From Amycolatopsis sp. WAC 01376 (GTDB lineage: Bacteria; Actinomycetota; Actinomycetes; Mycobacteriales; Pseudonocardiaceae): a stretch of DNA of 64,000 nucleotides. The stretch covers positions 558,001-622,000 of the forward strand of contig NZ_QHKL01000006.1 of assembly GCF_003947415.1 (NCBI RefSeq), read 5' to 3'. Positions 14,718-24,036 of this stretch are shown here, piece by piece. Position numbers and translations under genes: made by a program. The notes beneath the pieces were generated by a model. The model did not search any database. It saw only the letters and a program-made list of their open reading frames with translations, and had not been told where the DNA came from. Every line of letters begins with the position of its first letter. The stretch's first letter is position 1.

Positions 14718-16277
14718 ATGCTGACGCTGGCGGCCCTGGCCGACGACCCGGATCTCGAATTGCGGGTGGTCGTCCCCGGCCGCGACGGGGCGCTCACCGA
14801 GCAGGTGCTGTGGGTGCACAACACCGAACTTCCCGATCCCGGGCCGTACGTGCGCGAGCACGAGGTCGTGCTGACCAACGGCCTGTGGCTGGACCGCGTC
14901 GAGCCGGCGGAGTTCGTCGCACGGGTGGTCGGCGCCGGAGCGGCGGGGATCATCTTCGGGCTGCGCGTGGAGCAACGCGACACCCCTCCGGCGCTCGCCG
15001 AGGCGTGCCGCGAAGCCGGGTTGCCGCTGCTGGAGATCTCGGTGGCGGTGCCCTTCACGGCGGTCACCCGTGCGGCGGCCGCGATCCAGGCCGCGGACCG
15101 GCAGAACGCGCTGATGTCGCTGGTACGCCGAGGGGACGAGCTCACCTCGGCGCTGTCGAGGGGCGCGGGCACGTCCGGGGTGCTCGCGGTCCTCCGCCGT
15201 GAGCACGAACTGCCGCTGGCGGTCGTGGACCGCATGGGCCGGGAGCTCGCGTCCGACGGCGCCGAACTGGACGCCGGGCAGTCGCGTGCCGCGGCGGAGG
15301 CCTTGGCCGGTCGTCCGCCGCCGCTGGAGGCGGATCTCGGCGCGGGGACCCGGGCGGCGTTGTTCCCGGTGGGCGCGATCGGCGACGCGGACGCCGCGCT
15401 GCTGTGCCTGCGTCCCGCGGCCGACCTGACGCGCGAGGAGCGGGACGCGCTGGAGCAGACCGCGCGCTACCTCAGCCTGGAGGTGGCCCGGCATCAGGCG
15501 GTGCAGGCGATCGAGATGCGGTTCGCCGTCGAACTGCTGGACATGGTGCTGTCGGGCGCGCAACGCGTCGCGGAGGTGCCCGGCAGGCTGCGGGCCTTCG
15601 GGGTCGACCCGGACGGGCCCCTGTCCGTGATCGCGCTGGCGTTCGCGGGTGACGACGCCGCGACGCGGGCGGGGATGGCGGAGGCCGTGACGGATTTCCT
15701 GCTGGCGGACGGGCTGCCCGCGGTCGTGGCGGCGGGCAGCCGAGACGTCGTCGCGGTGCTGCCGTTCCGGTCGGGAAGGCAGTCGCCCGCCGCGTTCGCG
15801 CCCCGGCTGGCGGCGGCGGTGTCACACCGGCTCGGCGGCGGGCGCGGGGTCGTCGGGCTCGCCGATCCCGTGTCCGGCGCGGCCGAACTGCGCGAGCCGC
15901 TGTCGCGCAGCCGCGAAGCCTGCCGTGTGCTCCGTGGCAGGCGTGGCGGCCCGGTGGCGGCGAGTTTCGCCGAACTGGGCAGCTACCGGCTGCTGCTGGA
16001 GTCGCATGACGAGCAGTGGCGGCACACCTTCGCCGACGCCCTGCTCGGCCCGCTGCGCGAGCACGACCGCCTCCGCGACGGCGACCTGGAGACGACCCTG
16101 CGGGCGTTCCTCGACCACGACGGCCAGTGGGCGGCCACCGCCGCGGCGCTGTACGTGCACGTCAACACCTTGCGCAACCGGCTGGCCAAGGTCACCGAGC
16201 TGACCGGCCGCGACGTCGGGCGGACCGCGGACCGGGTCGACCTGTTCCTGGCGCTGGAGGCAGCTCAGTCCGGATAG
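14718..16277 (+). CDS. PucR-family transcriptional regulator
   Basis: A protein of about 519 residues. The N-terminal PucR domain starts LTLAALADDPDLELRVV and covers about 120 residues; a GGDEF-like middle region follows, and the C-terminal PucR HTH_30 is near residues 455-515 (AALYVHVNTLRNRLAKV). I choose the ATG at 14718, where the domain begins; an upstream ATG at 14664 adds only basic residues. TATATT at 14704-14709 could be a -10 box giving a nearly leaderless message. PucR proteins often control purine or amide catabolism, and the convergent DUF1989 operon is a candidate target. The 3' end overlaps the deacetylase gene by 13 bp. Confidence 0.88.
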   Translation: MLTLAALADDPDLELRVVVPGRDGALTEQVLWVHNTELPDPGPYVREHEVVLTNGLWLDRVEPAEFVARVVGAGAAGIIFGLRVEQRDTPPALAEACREAGLPLLEISVAVPFTAVTRAAAAIQAADRQNALMSLVRRGDELTSALSRGAGTSGVLAVLRREHELPLAVVDRMGRELASDGAELDAGQSRAAAEALAGRPPPLEADLGAGTRAALFPVGAIGDADAALLCLRPAADLTREERDALEQTARYLSLEVARHQAVQAIEMRFAVELLDMVLSGAQRVAEVPGRLRAFGVDPDGPLSVIALAFAGDDAATRAGMAEAVTDFLLADGLPAVVAAGSRDVVAVLPFRSGRQSPAAFAPRLAAAVSHRLGGGRGVVGLADPVSGAAELREPLSRSREACRVLRGRRGGPVAASFAELGSYRLLLESHDEQWRHTFADALLGPLREHDRLRDGDLETTLRAFLDHDGQWAATAAALYVHVNTLRNRLAKVTELTGRDVGRTADRVDLFLALEAAQSG

Positions 16278-17134
16278 ACCGCCGGATCGATTTCCAGTCG
16301 CCGCAACGGCTCCACGGGCAAGGCGGGGTCGGCCAGCGCCGCGGCGGCCACGTCACGGCACCGGGCGAACCGCACGTCGCCGAGGCCGAGCCCGAACTCG
16401 ATGAGCGAGCGCACGGCGGCCAGCCGCCCGGGCCTGCCCGAGAGGAACGGGTGCAGGCACAGGTTGAACAGGCATCGGTAGCGGCGCATCGCGTCCAGCT
16501 CCGCGCGCCACATCTCCAGCACCCGCGCCGGAGAGGTGATCACCGAACCGATCTGCGGTGAGGGAAGGAACGCGTACTGCTCCCAGTCGTCGAGCGACCA
16601 GTGCACCGGCAGTTCCGCGATCCGGCCCGCCCCGGTCTCGATCAGGTACGGCCGGTCGTCGGCCATCAGCGACGAGTCGTAGCTCAATCCGTGCTCGGCC
16701 ACCAGCGCCGGAGTGTCCCAAGTGGATTCCCAGCCCGCCGCGCGATGCCCGCTGATCTCGATGCCCTGTGCGGCGAAGACCGCCATGCCCCGTTCGAAAT
16801 CGGCGCGCTGCTCGGCGGCGGTCATGGTGGTCGGCGGCCGGTGGCTGTAGGAGTGGTGGGCCACCTCGTGCCCGCGCTCCACGATCGCGGCGGCGAGGCC
16901 GGGCCGCTGTTCGGCGACCCAGCCCGGCACGAAGAACGTCGCGGGCACGGCCAGTTCGTCGAGCAGGTCGAGGATGCGCGGCACCCCGACGCGGGGCCCG
17001 TACGCCTGATGGGACATGGTCGACAGGTGTTCGGCGTAGCCCCGTCCTCGCGCGAGGATCGGGGATTCCGCGTCCACGTCGAAGGTCAGGGTCGCCACCG
17101 CGGCCGCGCCGCCATGCCAGCTTGGTTCCGTCAC
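16265..17134 (-). CDS. Polysaccharide deacetylase family protein (NodB-like)
   Basis: A 289-residue protein starting at GTG 17134, which overlaps the oxidoreductase stop (GTGA). The metal-binding Asp pair is in LTFDVDAES, and the His pair in HEVAHHSYSH. The layout (catalytic barrel with no signal peptide) fits cytosolic amide hydrolases of the NodB fold rather than secreted cell-wall deacetylases. The family includes PuuE-type allantoinases. Being third in an operon with a DUF1989 protein and an old-yellow-type enzyme suggests catabolism of a nitrogenous small molecule (inference). Confidence 0.85.
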   Translation of the reverse strand: MTEPSWHGGAAAVATLTFDVDAESPILARGRGYAEHLSTMSHQAYGPRVGVPRILDLLDELAVPATFFVPGWVAEQRPGLAAAIVERGHEVAHHSYSHRPPTTMTAAEQRADFERGMAVFAAQGIEISGHRAAGWESTWDTPALVAEHGLSYDSSLMADDRPYLIETGAGRIAELPVHWSLDDWEQYAFLPSPQIGSVITSPARVLEMWRAELDAMRRYRCLFNLCLHPFLSGRPGRLAAVRSLIEFGLGLGDVRFARCRDVAAAALADPALPVEPLRRLEIDPAVYPD

Positions 17135-18252
17135 GCTTGCCGACTCTCCCGCCAGCGGCGCGCGTTCGCCACCGTGACCGTCGGGGAGACCATCGCCCGG
17201 TCGAACTCGACCAGGGGCTGGGCCGCGGCGACGCGGGCGGGCAGATCCGGGTTGGCCAGCGCGCCGTGCCCGAGGGAGAGCAGGTCGGCGTGTCCGCCGG
17301 CGAGGACCTCGTGCGCCTGGGTGAGGTCGTGCATCCCGCCGTTGGCGATCACCGGCAGCCCGGTGACCTGCCGGGCGAGTGCGGTGATGGTGCCGCCGTC
17401 GGCCAGCTTCGCCGTTTCGAGCCAGTTCCGGCCCTCGCTGGCGATGTGGAGGTACTGCGCGCCCGCCTCGGCGACCGCGGCGAAGATCACCTCGGCGTCG
17501 TCGCGCCCGCCGGGCCAGCGGTAAGTGAAGTCGTTGACCTTCGTCTGCGACAGCCGCACACCGGTCACGAGGTCCGGCACGGCCTCGGCGACGGCGGTCA
17601 CGACACGGGAGGTCAGCCGGATCCGGTTCGCGACCGGCCCGCCGTAGGAGTCCGTGCGCTGGTTGGTGTAGTCGGTGAGGAACTGGTCGAGGAGATACCC
17701 GTTGGCCGCGTGCACCTCGACGCCGTCGAACCCGGCCTGACGGGCACGCACGGCCGCGGCCGCGAAACCGTCGACGACGTCGTCGATCTCGGCGGTGGTC
17801 AATTCGCGGGGGACCTGCCACGGCCCGGAGCCGCCGTACGCGGGCATCATCTCCCCGCGCGGCTGGACGGCCGAAGGAGCGACGGTGTGGCCCCGGTGCG
17901 GATTTCCCTGGGAGATCGCCCCGGCGTGCATGAGCTGGGCGATCATCCGGCCGCCCGCCGCGCGTACACCGGCGGTGACGACGCGCCAGCCCGCGACGTG
18001 TTCGTCCCGCGCGAGGCCCGGCTGGTTGAGGTAGCCCTGACTGGCCGCGCTGTCGGGATAGGTGCCCTCGCTGAACACCAGCCCGAAGCCGCCGCGGGCG
18101 AATTCGGTGTAGTAGTCGGCCATTTCGCCGGTCGGGGTGCCGTCCGGGCTCGCCGAGACGCGGGACATGGGGGCGACGGCGTACCGGTTGCGCAGCGCGA
18201 GGCCGCCGAGCGTGATCGGGGCCAGCGCGGGGTGTCCGACGGTCGTGGTCAT
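17131..18252 (-). CDS. NADH:flavin oxidoreductase (old yellow enzyme family)
   Basis: A 373-residue TIM-barrel flavoprotein. It begins with the family's LGGLALRNRYAVAPMSR, has QLMHAGAIS, the substrate/FMN motif FDGVEVHAANGYLLDQFL and a downstream DSYGGPVANRIRL, all diagnostic for the OYE family (2,4-dienoyl-CoA reductase or xenobiotic reductase type without the C-terminal FAD domain). Coupled at both ends: ATGA with the DUF1989 gene upstream and GTGA with the deacetylase downstream. Cytoplasmic; substrate unknown. Confidence 0.93.
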   Translation of the reverse strand: MTTTVGHPALAPITLGGLALRNRYAVAPMSRVSASPDGTPTGEMADYYTEFARGGFGLVFSEGTYPDSAASQGYLNQPGLARDEHVAGWRVVTAGVRAAGGRMIAQLMHAGAISQGNPHRGHTVAPSAVQPRGEMMPAYGGSGPWQVPRELTTAEIDDVVDGFAAAAVRARQAGFDGVEVHAANGYLLDQFLTDYTNQRTDSYGGPVANRIRLTSRVVTAVAEAVPDLVTGVRLSQTKVNDFTYRWPGGRDDAEVIFAAVAEAGAQYLHIASEGRNWLETAKLADGGTITALARQVTGLPVIANGGMHDLTQAHEVLAGGHADLLSLGHGALANPDLPARVAAAQPLVEFDRAMVSPTVTVANARRWRESRQA

Positions 18253-18863
18253 GACTGAGTTCCTCCATTGTGGACGATTTCGATGGCGAGCGGGGTGAGT
18301 CCGGCGTCGCTGATTTGGACGAGGTCCTGAGGGCAGGCGGAGACCACGACGACGCAGTCCAGTTCGGCGCGCAGGGTCACCGCGTCGCCGGGCCGCGAAG
18401 ACGCGGTCAGCCAGCTCAGGCGGCCGCCCTCGCCGACCGGGACGCGCATGAAGACGTTGATCGGCTGCGGCGTCGGACCCGTGAAGCCCAGGCCTTCGTC
18501 TGCCAGCGCCTCACGCAGGTTCGCGGCACAGGACCGGTGACCCGGAGCGCCCAGCGCGGCGTACCGGGCCGGGTCGCACGCCGGGATGAGCATGTCGTGC
18601 TCGCCGGGTGAGGTGTCTTCGACCAGGGTCAGGATCGGGCGGCGCAGGCCGGTCAGGAAGGACTCGCCGACCGCGGGGAACAGCCGGTCGATCCCGGCGC
18701 GCGTGTGCGCCGCGCTGTGGTGCTCGGTCAGCTCGGCCCCGGTGCCGGTGAACGCGAACACGTCGCCGACCTGGCCCCCTTCGACGTCGATCACCCGGAC
18801 GAGGTCTCCGGCGGCCACCCGTACGGCCTTGGCGGTGCCCGGTGGGACTTGCGTTCTGCTCAT
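18249..18863 (-). CDS. DUF1989 / urea carboxylase-associated family protein
   Basis: A 204-residue protein, start at ATG 18863 behind GAAGG; the longer frame to 19025 runs into the intergenic repeat and is not used. It has the DUF1989 features: RVAAGDLVRVIDVEGGQVGD, then ALGAPGHRSCAANL with a conserved Cys, and INVFMRVPV near the end. Members are encoded beside urea carboxylase or amine-degrading genes. First gene of the coupled three-gene operon, divergent from the MarR regulator. Confidence 0.88.
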   Translation of the reverse strand: MSRTQVPPGTAKAVRVAAGDLVRVIDVEGGQVGDVFAFTGTGAELTEHHSAAHTRAGIDRLFPAVGESFLTGLRRPILTLVEDTSPGEHDMLIPACDPARYAALGAPGHRSCAANLREALADEGLGFTGPTPQPINVFMRVPVGEGGRLSWLTASSRPGDAVTLRAELDCVVVVSACPQDLVQISDAGLTPLAIEIVHNGGTQS

Positions 18864-18952
18864 GCCTTCAGCAAACAGGGGCGGGCCGGTGGCTCGCCAT
18901 GGAGAAACCTCCACTCTCCAGGCACCTTGATAGAGAAAGCTCCATGCGACAA

Positions 18953-19039
18953 AGGCGTAACTCGCGTGATTGAAGCCGTAACTCGCGTGATTGAAGGCGG
19001 AACATCGTGTTACGGCTCCAATCACGCGAGTTACGGGGA
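18953..19039. repeat. Intergenic palindromic repeat with ACTCGCGTGAT units
   Basis: Two direct copies of GTAACTCGCGTGATTGAAG, then an inverted copy (CCAATCACGCGAGTTACGG), can fold into a hairpin between the divergent DUF1989 and MarR genes. The same unit recurs at 31371-31475 and, altered, at 11680-11790 and 45575-45738. Confidence 0.75.
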
Positions 19040-19090
19040 GCGATAGTTTCGACTTTGATTATTTTCGCGAAGCCGGGTTAGTGTTCGGTG

Positions 19091-19633
19091 ATGGAAGACG
19101 TGGACGCGGTGGACGCGGCCGGGCTCGACTTCTGGTCGTTCGTGGCGCTGGCGAACCGGCGGCTCGCGCAGGAGTACGGCTTCCGGCACCAGTTGGCGAC
19201 CGAGGTGCTGCTGACCCTCAATCGTGCCTCCGACCTGGTGACTTACGATCTCGAAGCCGCGGTGCACCGGCCACGCGGCCGGTCGTGGTCGGCGTTCCGG
19301 CTGCTGTTCGTGGTGTGGCTCGCCGGGCCGCTCGAACCGACCAGCGCGGCCCGGCTGACCGGGATGAGCCGGGCGGCGGTGTCGAATCTGGTCAAGACGC
19401 TGGTCGCGGAGGGGATGCTCCACCGGGTCCCGGACGAGCGCGACGGCCGTTCGGTGCAGCTCTCGCTGACCGAGGCGGGGCACGAGGAGATGGTCTCGGT
19501 CTTCCGTGAGCACAACGAGCGCGAGTTCGGCTGGACGAACGCGCTGACCGAGACCGAACAGCGCATCCTCGTCATGCTGCTGGGCAAGCTGATCACGAGC
19601 CGCGCCGAGTTCGGCACGCGGAGCCGCAAGTAG
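19091..19633 (+). CDS. MarR-family regulator
   Basis: A 180-residue winged-helix protein. The HTH is SAARLTGMSRAAVSNLVKTL with the wing DERDGRSVQLSLTEAG, classic for MarR. An adjoining GTG at 19088 could also serve as start; the ATG is preferred. It is divergent from the DUF1989/OYE/deacetylase operon and probably regulates it. Length is normal for the family. Confidence 0.9.
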   Translation: MEDVDAVDAAGLDFWSFVALANRRLAQEYGFRHQLATEVLLTLNRASDLVTYDLEAAVHRPRGRSWSAFRLLFVVWLAGPLEPTSAARLTGMSRAAVSNLVKTLVAEGMLHRVPDERDGRSVQLSLTEAGHEEMVSVFREHNEREFGWTNALTETEQRILVMLLGKLITSRAEFGTRSRK

Positions 19634-19713
19634 GCCTTCCCGTCGCGGCGAGGACCGGACTACGCTGCCCGAGGGGTAGTCAAAGTGTGAACTAAATCGG
19701 CGAGGAGGAGACC

Positions 19714-20556
19714 ATGGTGGACGGCGGACGGATTCCCGCGCTCTTCGCCGGGCTGTGCGACGACGCCGCGGTGTTCCCGCCGGGGCTGGCCCCGCTGCCG
19801 GACGCCGTCGCGGCGCACGACGAGCACGTCTCCGCCTGGTACGCGGGCCTGGTCGGCCCGCTCGTCCTAGCCGCCACCGCGCTCGGCGACCTCGCCGAAG
19901 TGCTGGGAGACCGGGACACCCCACTGCCGGTCTCGGTGACCCTGCCCGGCGGGCCCGCGCAGCTCGACGGCGTGCTCGACGCAGTGGAGAAGCTCCCGGT
20001 GAACCTCGACGCGCTCGAGATCGCCGTCCCGGAGGGAATGGGCCCGGACGAGGTGCTCGCCGCGATTTCCGGTGCCACCGCACCGGTTTTCGTCGAGATC
20101 CCGCGTGACGACCGGCGTCTTCCGTTGCTGACCGCCCTTTCCGGCACCGGTCACCGCGCGAAGTTCCGCACCGGTGGCGTCCGGGCCGACCTGTACCCGG
20201 GCGAAGCCGAACTCGCCGCCGCGGTCCGGGCGGCCGTCGGGGCGGGCGTTCCGTTCAAGGCCACCGCCGGGCTGCACCACGCCCTCCGCAACACCGATCC
20301 GGAGACCGGCTTCGAACAGCACGGCTTCCTCAACCTGATGCTCGCGGCGGACGCCGTCCTCACCGATGGCGACGTCGAAGCCGTTCTCGCCGAACGAGAC
20401 GGCGCCGTCATCGCCGGACGGCTTCGGGCGCTGGACGCGGATCGCGTCGCCGCCGTCCGCGCGGCGTTCACGTCGTTCGGCACCTGCAGTATCACCGACC
20501 CCCTGACCGAACTGGCCGGACTCGGCCTGCTCGAGGCGCCCCGAGGAGAGGCATGA
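19714..20556 (+). CDS. Uncharacterised protein coupled to fumarylacetoacetase
   Basis: A 280-residue protein with no signal peptide or membrane segment and regular alpha/beta alternation (VFVEIPRDD, GHRAKFRTGG, VPFKATAGLHHAL), which suggests a TIM-barrel-like fold. AGGAGGAG precedes the ATG. The stop overlaps the start of the fumarylacetoacetase gene (ATGA). Actinobacterial fumarylacetoacetase loci often carry such a partner, so a link to tyrosine or homogentisate breakdown is likely, but the reaction is unknown. I cannot name the family. Confidence 0.8.
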   Translation: MVDGGRIPALFAGLCDDAAVFPPGLAPLPDAVAAHDEHVSAWYAGLVGPLVLAATALGDLAEVLGDRDTPLPVSVTLPGGPAQLDGVLDAVEKLPVNLDALEIAVPEGMGPDEVLAAISGATAPVFVEIPRDDRRLPLLTALSGTGHRAKFRTGGVRADLYPGEAELAAAVRAAVGAGVPFKATAGLHHALRNTDPETGFEQHGFLNLMLAADAVLTDGDVEAVLAERDGAVIAGRLRALDADRVAAVRAAFTSFGTCSITDPLTELAGLGLLEAPRGEA

Positions 20557-21728
20557 CCACGATCGACATCCCCGCAGGCTCGCTGTTCGGGATCGACAAC
20601 CTGCCGTACGGCGTGTTCTCCGTCGACGGCGGTTCCCCGCGTGTCGGCGTGCGCGTCGGCGACTCCCTTGTCGACCTGGCCGCGGCGCTCGGCGACGACG
20701 TCTTCGCCGCGCCGACGCTGAACCCGTTCATGGCGCAGGGATACGACCGCTGGGTGGCGGTCCGGGAGCGGATCCGCGACCTGGTCGCCGGCGAGGTCCC
20801 CGACGGCGCGGTCCACGCGATCGAACGGGTGACCCTGCACCTGCCGATCGAGGTCGCGGACTACGTCGACTTCTACGCCTCCGAGCACCACGCCTCGAAC
20901 GTCGGCAGGTTGTTCCGCCCGGACGCGGAACCGTTGCTGCCCAACTGGAAACACCTCCCGGTCGGCTACCACGGGCGGTCCGGCACCGTCCTGGTCTCCG
21001 GTACGGACATCATGCGCCCGAGCGGCCAGCGCAAGGCCCCCGCAGACACGGCGCCGGTGTTCGGGCCGAGCACGCGGCTGGACATCGAGGCCGAGATGGG
21101 CTTCATCGTCGGCACCGGAACCCCGCTGAACGCCCCGATCACCCCAGATTCCTTCCCCCGCCACGTTTTCGGCGCCGTCCTGCTCAACGACTGGTCGGCC
21201 CGCGACATCCAGGCGTGGGAATACGTCCCGCTGGGCCCGCACCTCGGCAAGAGCTTCGCGACGTCGATCTCGCCTTGGGTGGTGCCGATCATCGCGCTGG
21301 AGGCGGCGCGGATCCCCCTGCCCGGCCAGACGGATCCGGAGCCGCTGCCGTACCTGCGGGAAAGCGACCCGTGGGGCCTCGACATCGACCTGGTCATCGC
21401 ATGGAACGGCGAGGAGGTCAGCCACCCGCCCTTCCGCGAGATGTACTGGTCGCCCGCGCAGATGCTCGCCCACCTGACGGTCAACGGCGCCTCCTCGCGC
21501 ACGGGCGACCTCTACGGTTCCGGCACGATCTCCGGACCGGAGAAGCACCAGCGCGGTGCGTTCCTCGAATTGTCCTGGGGCGGCAAGGAACCGCTCACGG
21601 TCAAGGGGGAGGAACGCACCTTCCTGCTGGACGGCGACGAGGTCGTGATCACCGGCACCGCGCCCGGCGCGAACGGCTCGCGGATCGGGTTCGGCGAGGT
21701 ACGCGGGCGCGTTCTGCCGGCGAACTGA
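20553..21728 (+). CDS. fahA: Fumarylacetoacetase
   Basis: A 391-residue enzyme of the FAH family that hydrolyses 4-fumarylacetoacetate to fumarate and acetoacetate, last step of tyrosine catabolism. It has the N-terminal SH3-like part (FGIDNLPYGVFS) found in true fumarylacetoacetases, then the catalytic domain: DFYASEHHASNVG (catalytic His region), DIEAEMGFIVG and LLNDWSARDIQAWEYVPLG (metal ligands), and the C-terminal GSGTISGPE. Full length. It converges tail to tail on the Liv operon with 1 bp between stops. Confidence 0.96.
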   Translation: MTTIDIPAGSLFGIDNLPYGVFSVDGGSPRVGVRVGDSLVDLAAALGDDVFAAPTLNPFMAQGYDRWVAVRERIRDLVAGEVPDGAVHAIERVTLHLPIEVADYVDFYASEHHASNVGRLFRPDAEPLLPNWKHLPVGYHGRSGTVLVSGTDIMRPSGQRKAPADTAPVFGPSTRLDIEAEMGFIVGTGTPLNAPITPDSFPRHVFGAVLLNDWSARDIQAWEYVPLGPHLGKSFATSISPWVVPIIALEAARIPLPGQTDPEPLPYLRESDPWGLDIDLVIAWNGEEVSHPPFREMYWSPAQMLAHLTVNGASSRTGDLYGSGTISGPEKHQRGAFLELSWGGKEPLTVKGEERTFLLDGDEVVITGTAPGANGSRIGFGEVRGRVLPAN

Positions 21729-21729
21729 C

Positions 21730-23037
21730 TCAGCTGCCCGGAATCCCGTTGGGCGGCGGCCCGTCGTTCGCGGCGGAGTCGTCCGGCTTGATGGGCGCGT
21801 CGCCGAGGTCGGTCACCAGTACCGGTGTCAGATCCTTGCCGACGCCGCCCTTGAGCTCGACCACCGACATGCCGGAGATGCCGAGGTGGCTGTCGGCGGA
21901 GTAGCGGAACGGCGCCGATCCCGGTCCCTCGAACGCCTTCCCGGACTGCTGGATCACCTCGACGAGGCGCTCGCGCGTCAGATCCTTTCCGGCCGCCTGC
22001 AACGCCTGGACGAACGTGTACGCCTGCGCCATCCCGTAGATGCGGTAGTTCGTCAGGTCGCCGCCCTTGCCGTGCGCCTTCCAGACGTTGTGCCACAGCT
22101 TGGTCCACGCGTTGTCCGGCGCGTCGACACCCGGCAGGTACTCGGTGGTGATCACGCCGTCGATGAGCGACGCGCCGTTAGTGACCTTGCCTTCGGAGAA
22201 CCGCGCGAGCAGTGATCCGACGAGGGCGGGATCGGAGCCGACGTTGCTGTATACCCACTTCGGCTTGAACCCGATCTTCAGCGAGGCCAGCTGCGAAAGC
22301 GCGGTGTACGACGGAACGGTGAAGCCCAGCACCAGATCCACGCCCGCGGCCTTGAGTTTCGCGATCTGCGGCGCGATGTCGGTGTTGCCCGGGGAGTACT
22401 TCGCGACCTCCACGATCTGGTCGCCGAGGTACCGCCGGGCGCCCTTCTCGCCGTCGCGGCCGAAGTCGTCGTCCTGGAGGAACAGGCCGACCTTGGCGTT
22501 CGGCAGGTTCTTGCGCACCCAGTCGCCGATGATCTTGCCTTCGATCTCGTAGTCCGGCTGCCAGCCGAAGGTGACCGGCGCCTTCTTCGGATCGTCGCCC
22601 CAGCGCAGCGAACCCGACGACACGAACAGGTCCGGCACCTTCGAGGTGTTCAGGAATTCGACGACGGCGCTGTGCGTCGGCGTGCCGAGGCCGCCGACCA
22701 TCGCGAAGATCTCGTCCTTGAGCACCAGTTCGTTGGTGACGGCGCTGGTGTTGGTCGGGTTGTAGCCGTCGTCCTTCACCACGAACTCGATCTTGCGGCC
22801 GTTGATGCCACCGTTCGCGTTCACGTAGTCGTAGTAGGCCTGGTGCCCGCTCGGGATCTCGCTGTAGCCCGGCGCGGCGACGCCGGTCAGCGGGAAATGC
22901 GCGCCGATCTTGATGGTCGTGTCGGTGATGCCGACCGTCGAGCCCTTCTGTTCGCCCTCGGGTCTGCCGCCCGCGCCGCACGCGGCGGTGACCGTGACGG
23001 CGAGGAAGACGGCCACGGCCTTGGTCCAGCGTTTCAT
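21730..23037 (-). CDS. Branched-chain amino-acid-type ABC substrate-binding lipoprotein
   Basis: A 435-residue periplasmic-binding protein of the LivK/peripla_BP_6 type. It has a lipoprotein signal (AVFLAVTVTAACG, lipobox Cys near 20) and then TIKIGAHFPLTGVAAPGY, the usual first strand and ligand loop. The Asp-rich YGMAQAYTFVQAL region near 330 is also typical. The ligand may be a branched-chain amino acid, urea or an aromatic acid; the neighbouring fumarylacetoacetase does not decide it. Last of five genes in the operon; its ATG overlaps the permease stop. Confidence 0.93.
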   Translation of the reverse strand: MKRWTKAVAVFLAVTVTAACGAGGRPEGEQKGSTVGITDTTIKIGAHFPLTGVAAPGYSEIPSGHQAYYDYVNANGGINGRKIEFVVKDDGYNPTNTSAVTNELVLKDEIFAMVGGLGTPTHSAVVEFLNTSKVPDLFVSSGSLRWGDDPKKAPVTFGWQPDYEIEGKIIGDWVRKNLPNAKVGLFLQDDDFGRDGEKGARRYLGDQIVEVAKYSPGNTDIAPQIAKLKAAGVDLVLGFTVPSYTALSQLASLKIGFKPKWVYSNVGSDPALVGSLLARFSEGKVTNGASLIDGVITTEYLPGVDAPDNAWTKLWHNVWKAHGKGGDLTNYRIYGMAQAYTFVQALQAAGKDLTRERLVEVIQQSGKAFEGPGSAPFRYSADSHLGISGMSVVELKGGVGKDLTPVLVTDLGDAPIKPDDSAANDGPPPNGIPGS

Positions 23038-24035
23038 GAACTTCTCCTAGAGTGGATGAGTTTCCGCAGCCCACCGGCGAGACCGGCGGGTGCGAGCAGC
23101 ACGATCAGGACGGTGACCAGGCCGTAGATCAACGGCGCCAGATGCGCGGCCTGCACGTCGGAGAGGCCGAGATCCGTGCCAGCGCCGGTCACCAGCGGCG
23201 GCAGGAAGGTCAGCAGCGCCGCCCCGGCGAGCGCTCCGGTGAGGCTCCCGAGACCGCCGAGCACCACCGCGGACACCAGCAGCAGCGACAACGTCAGCGC
23301 GAACCCGCTCGGCGCCGCGAGCCGCGCCGACAACGCCATGAGCGCTCCGGCCAGCCCCGCGCAGCCCGCGCTGACGACGAACGCCCGCACCCGCGTGCGG
23401 CCGAGGTCGATCCCGGCCAGTTCGGCGGCCACATCCTCGTCGCGCACCGCCCGCCAATCACGTCCGACACGGCCTCGGGACAGGTTCGCCAGCAGCACGA
23501 ACACGACGATCACCGCGAGCCAGGAAAGGTAGGCGAGATAACGGATCGACGTGAGATCCTGGCCGGTGACGAAGTACGCGGCGTCGGCCAGCCAGCCGGG
23601 TATCTCCGGCATGCGCACGGGCAAGCCCTGCTCGCCGCCGAGCGCCTCACCGAAGAACAACGGGATCCCGGGTACGGCGACGGCGAGCGCCAGTGTCGCC
23701 CCGGCGAGATACGGGCCGTGCAGCCTGGCCGCGGCGACTCCCACGAGCGCCCCGACGGCGAGCGTGATCACCACCGCCAGCAGCAGGATCACCGGCAGCG
23801 GCAAGACCGCCGACTTCAGCAGGAGCGCCGTCGAGTACGCGCCGACGGCCATCAAGGCGCCGTGCCCGAGCGAAAGCTGCCCGTTGAGTCCGGTGAGGAC
23901 GGTCAGGCCGCCCGCCGCGATCGCGAGGTACGCCATCGTGGTGAATTGCGCGGTGAGGAACGGCCCGGAAGTCTCCAGGACCAGTACGACGACGACCAGC
24001 GCGGCGAGCGCGCCCAGCAGATGACCGCGCGGCAA
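23034..24035 (-). CDS. livM: LivM-type ABC permease
   Basis: A permease of about 333 residues with ten or so membrane helices and the family signature GLNGQLSLGHGALMAVGAYS. I choose TTG at 24035 because GGAGGG sits 6 bases upstream at 24047-24042 and the livH stop is 1 base away; the ATG at 24074 lies inside livH with no ribosome site. Works with LivH as the transmembrane pore for the upstream ATPases. No duplicated or missing segment. Confidence 0.9.
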   Translation of the reverse strand: MPRGHLLGALAALVVVVLVLETSGPFLTAQFTTMAYLAIAAGGLTVLTGLNGQLSLGHGALMAVGAYSTALLLKSAVLPLPVILLLAVVITLAVGALVGVAAARLHGPYLAGATLALAVAVPGIPLFFGEALGGEQGLPVRMPEIPGWLADAAYFVTGQDLTSIRYLAYLSWLAVIVVFVLLANLSRGRVGRDWRAVRDEDVAAELAGIDLGRTRVRAFVVSAGCAGLAGALMALSARLAAPSGFALTLSLLLVSAVVLGGLGSLTGALAGAALLTFLPPLVTGAGTDLGLSDVQAAHLAPLIYGLVTVLIVLLAPAGLAGGLRKLIHSRRSS

Positions 24036-24036
24036 G

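Noticed and set aside
16265..18268. Deacetylase as a 667-residue fusion
   Set aside because: The N-terminal part is the shifted reading of the OYE gene; GTG 17134 overlaps that gene's stop.
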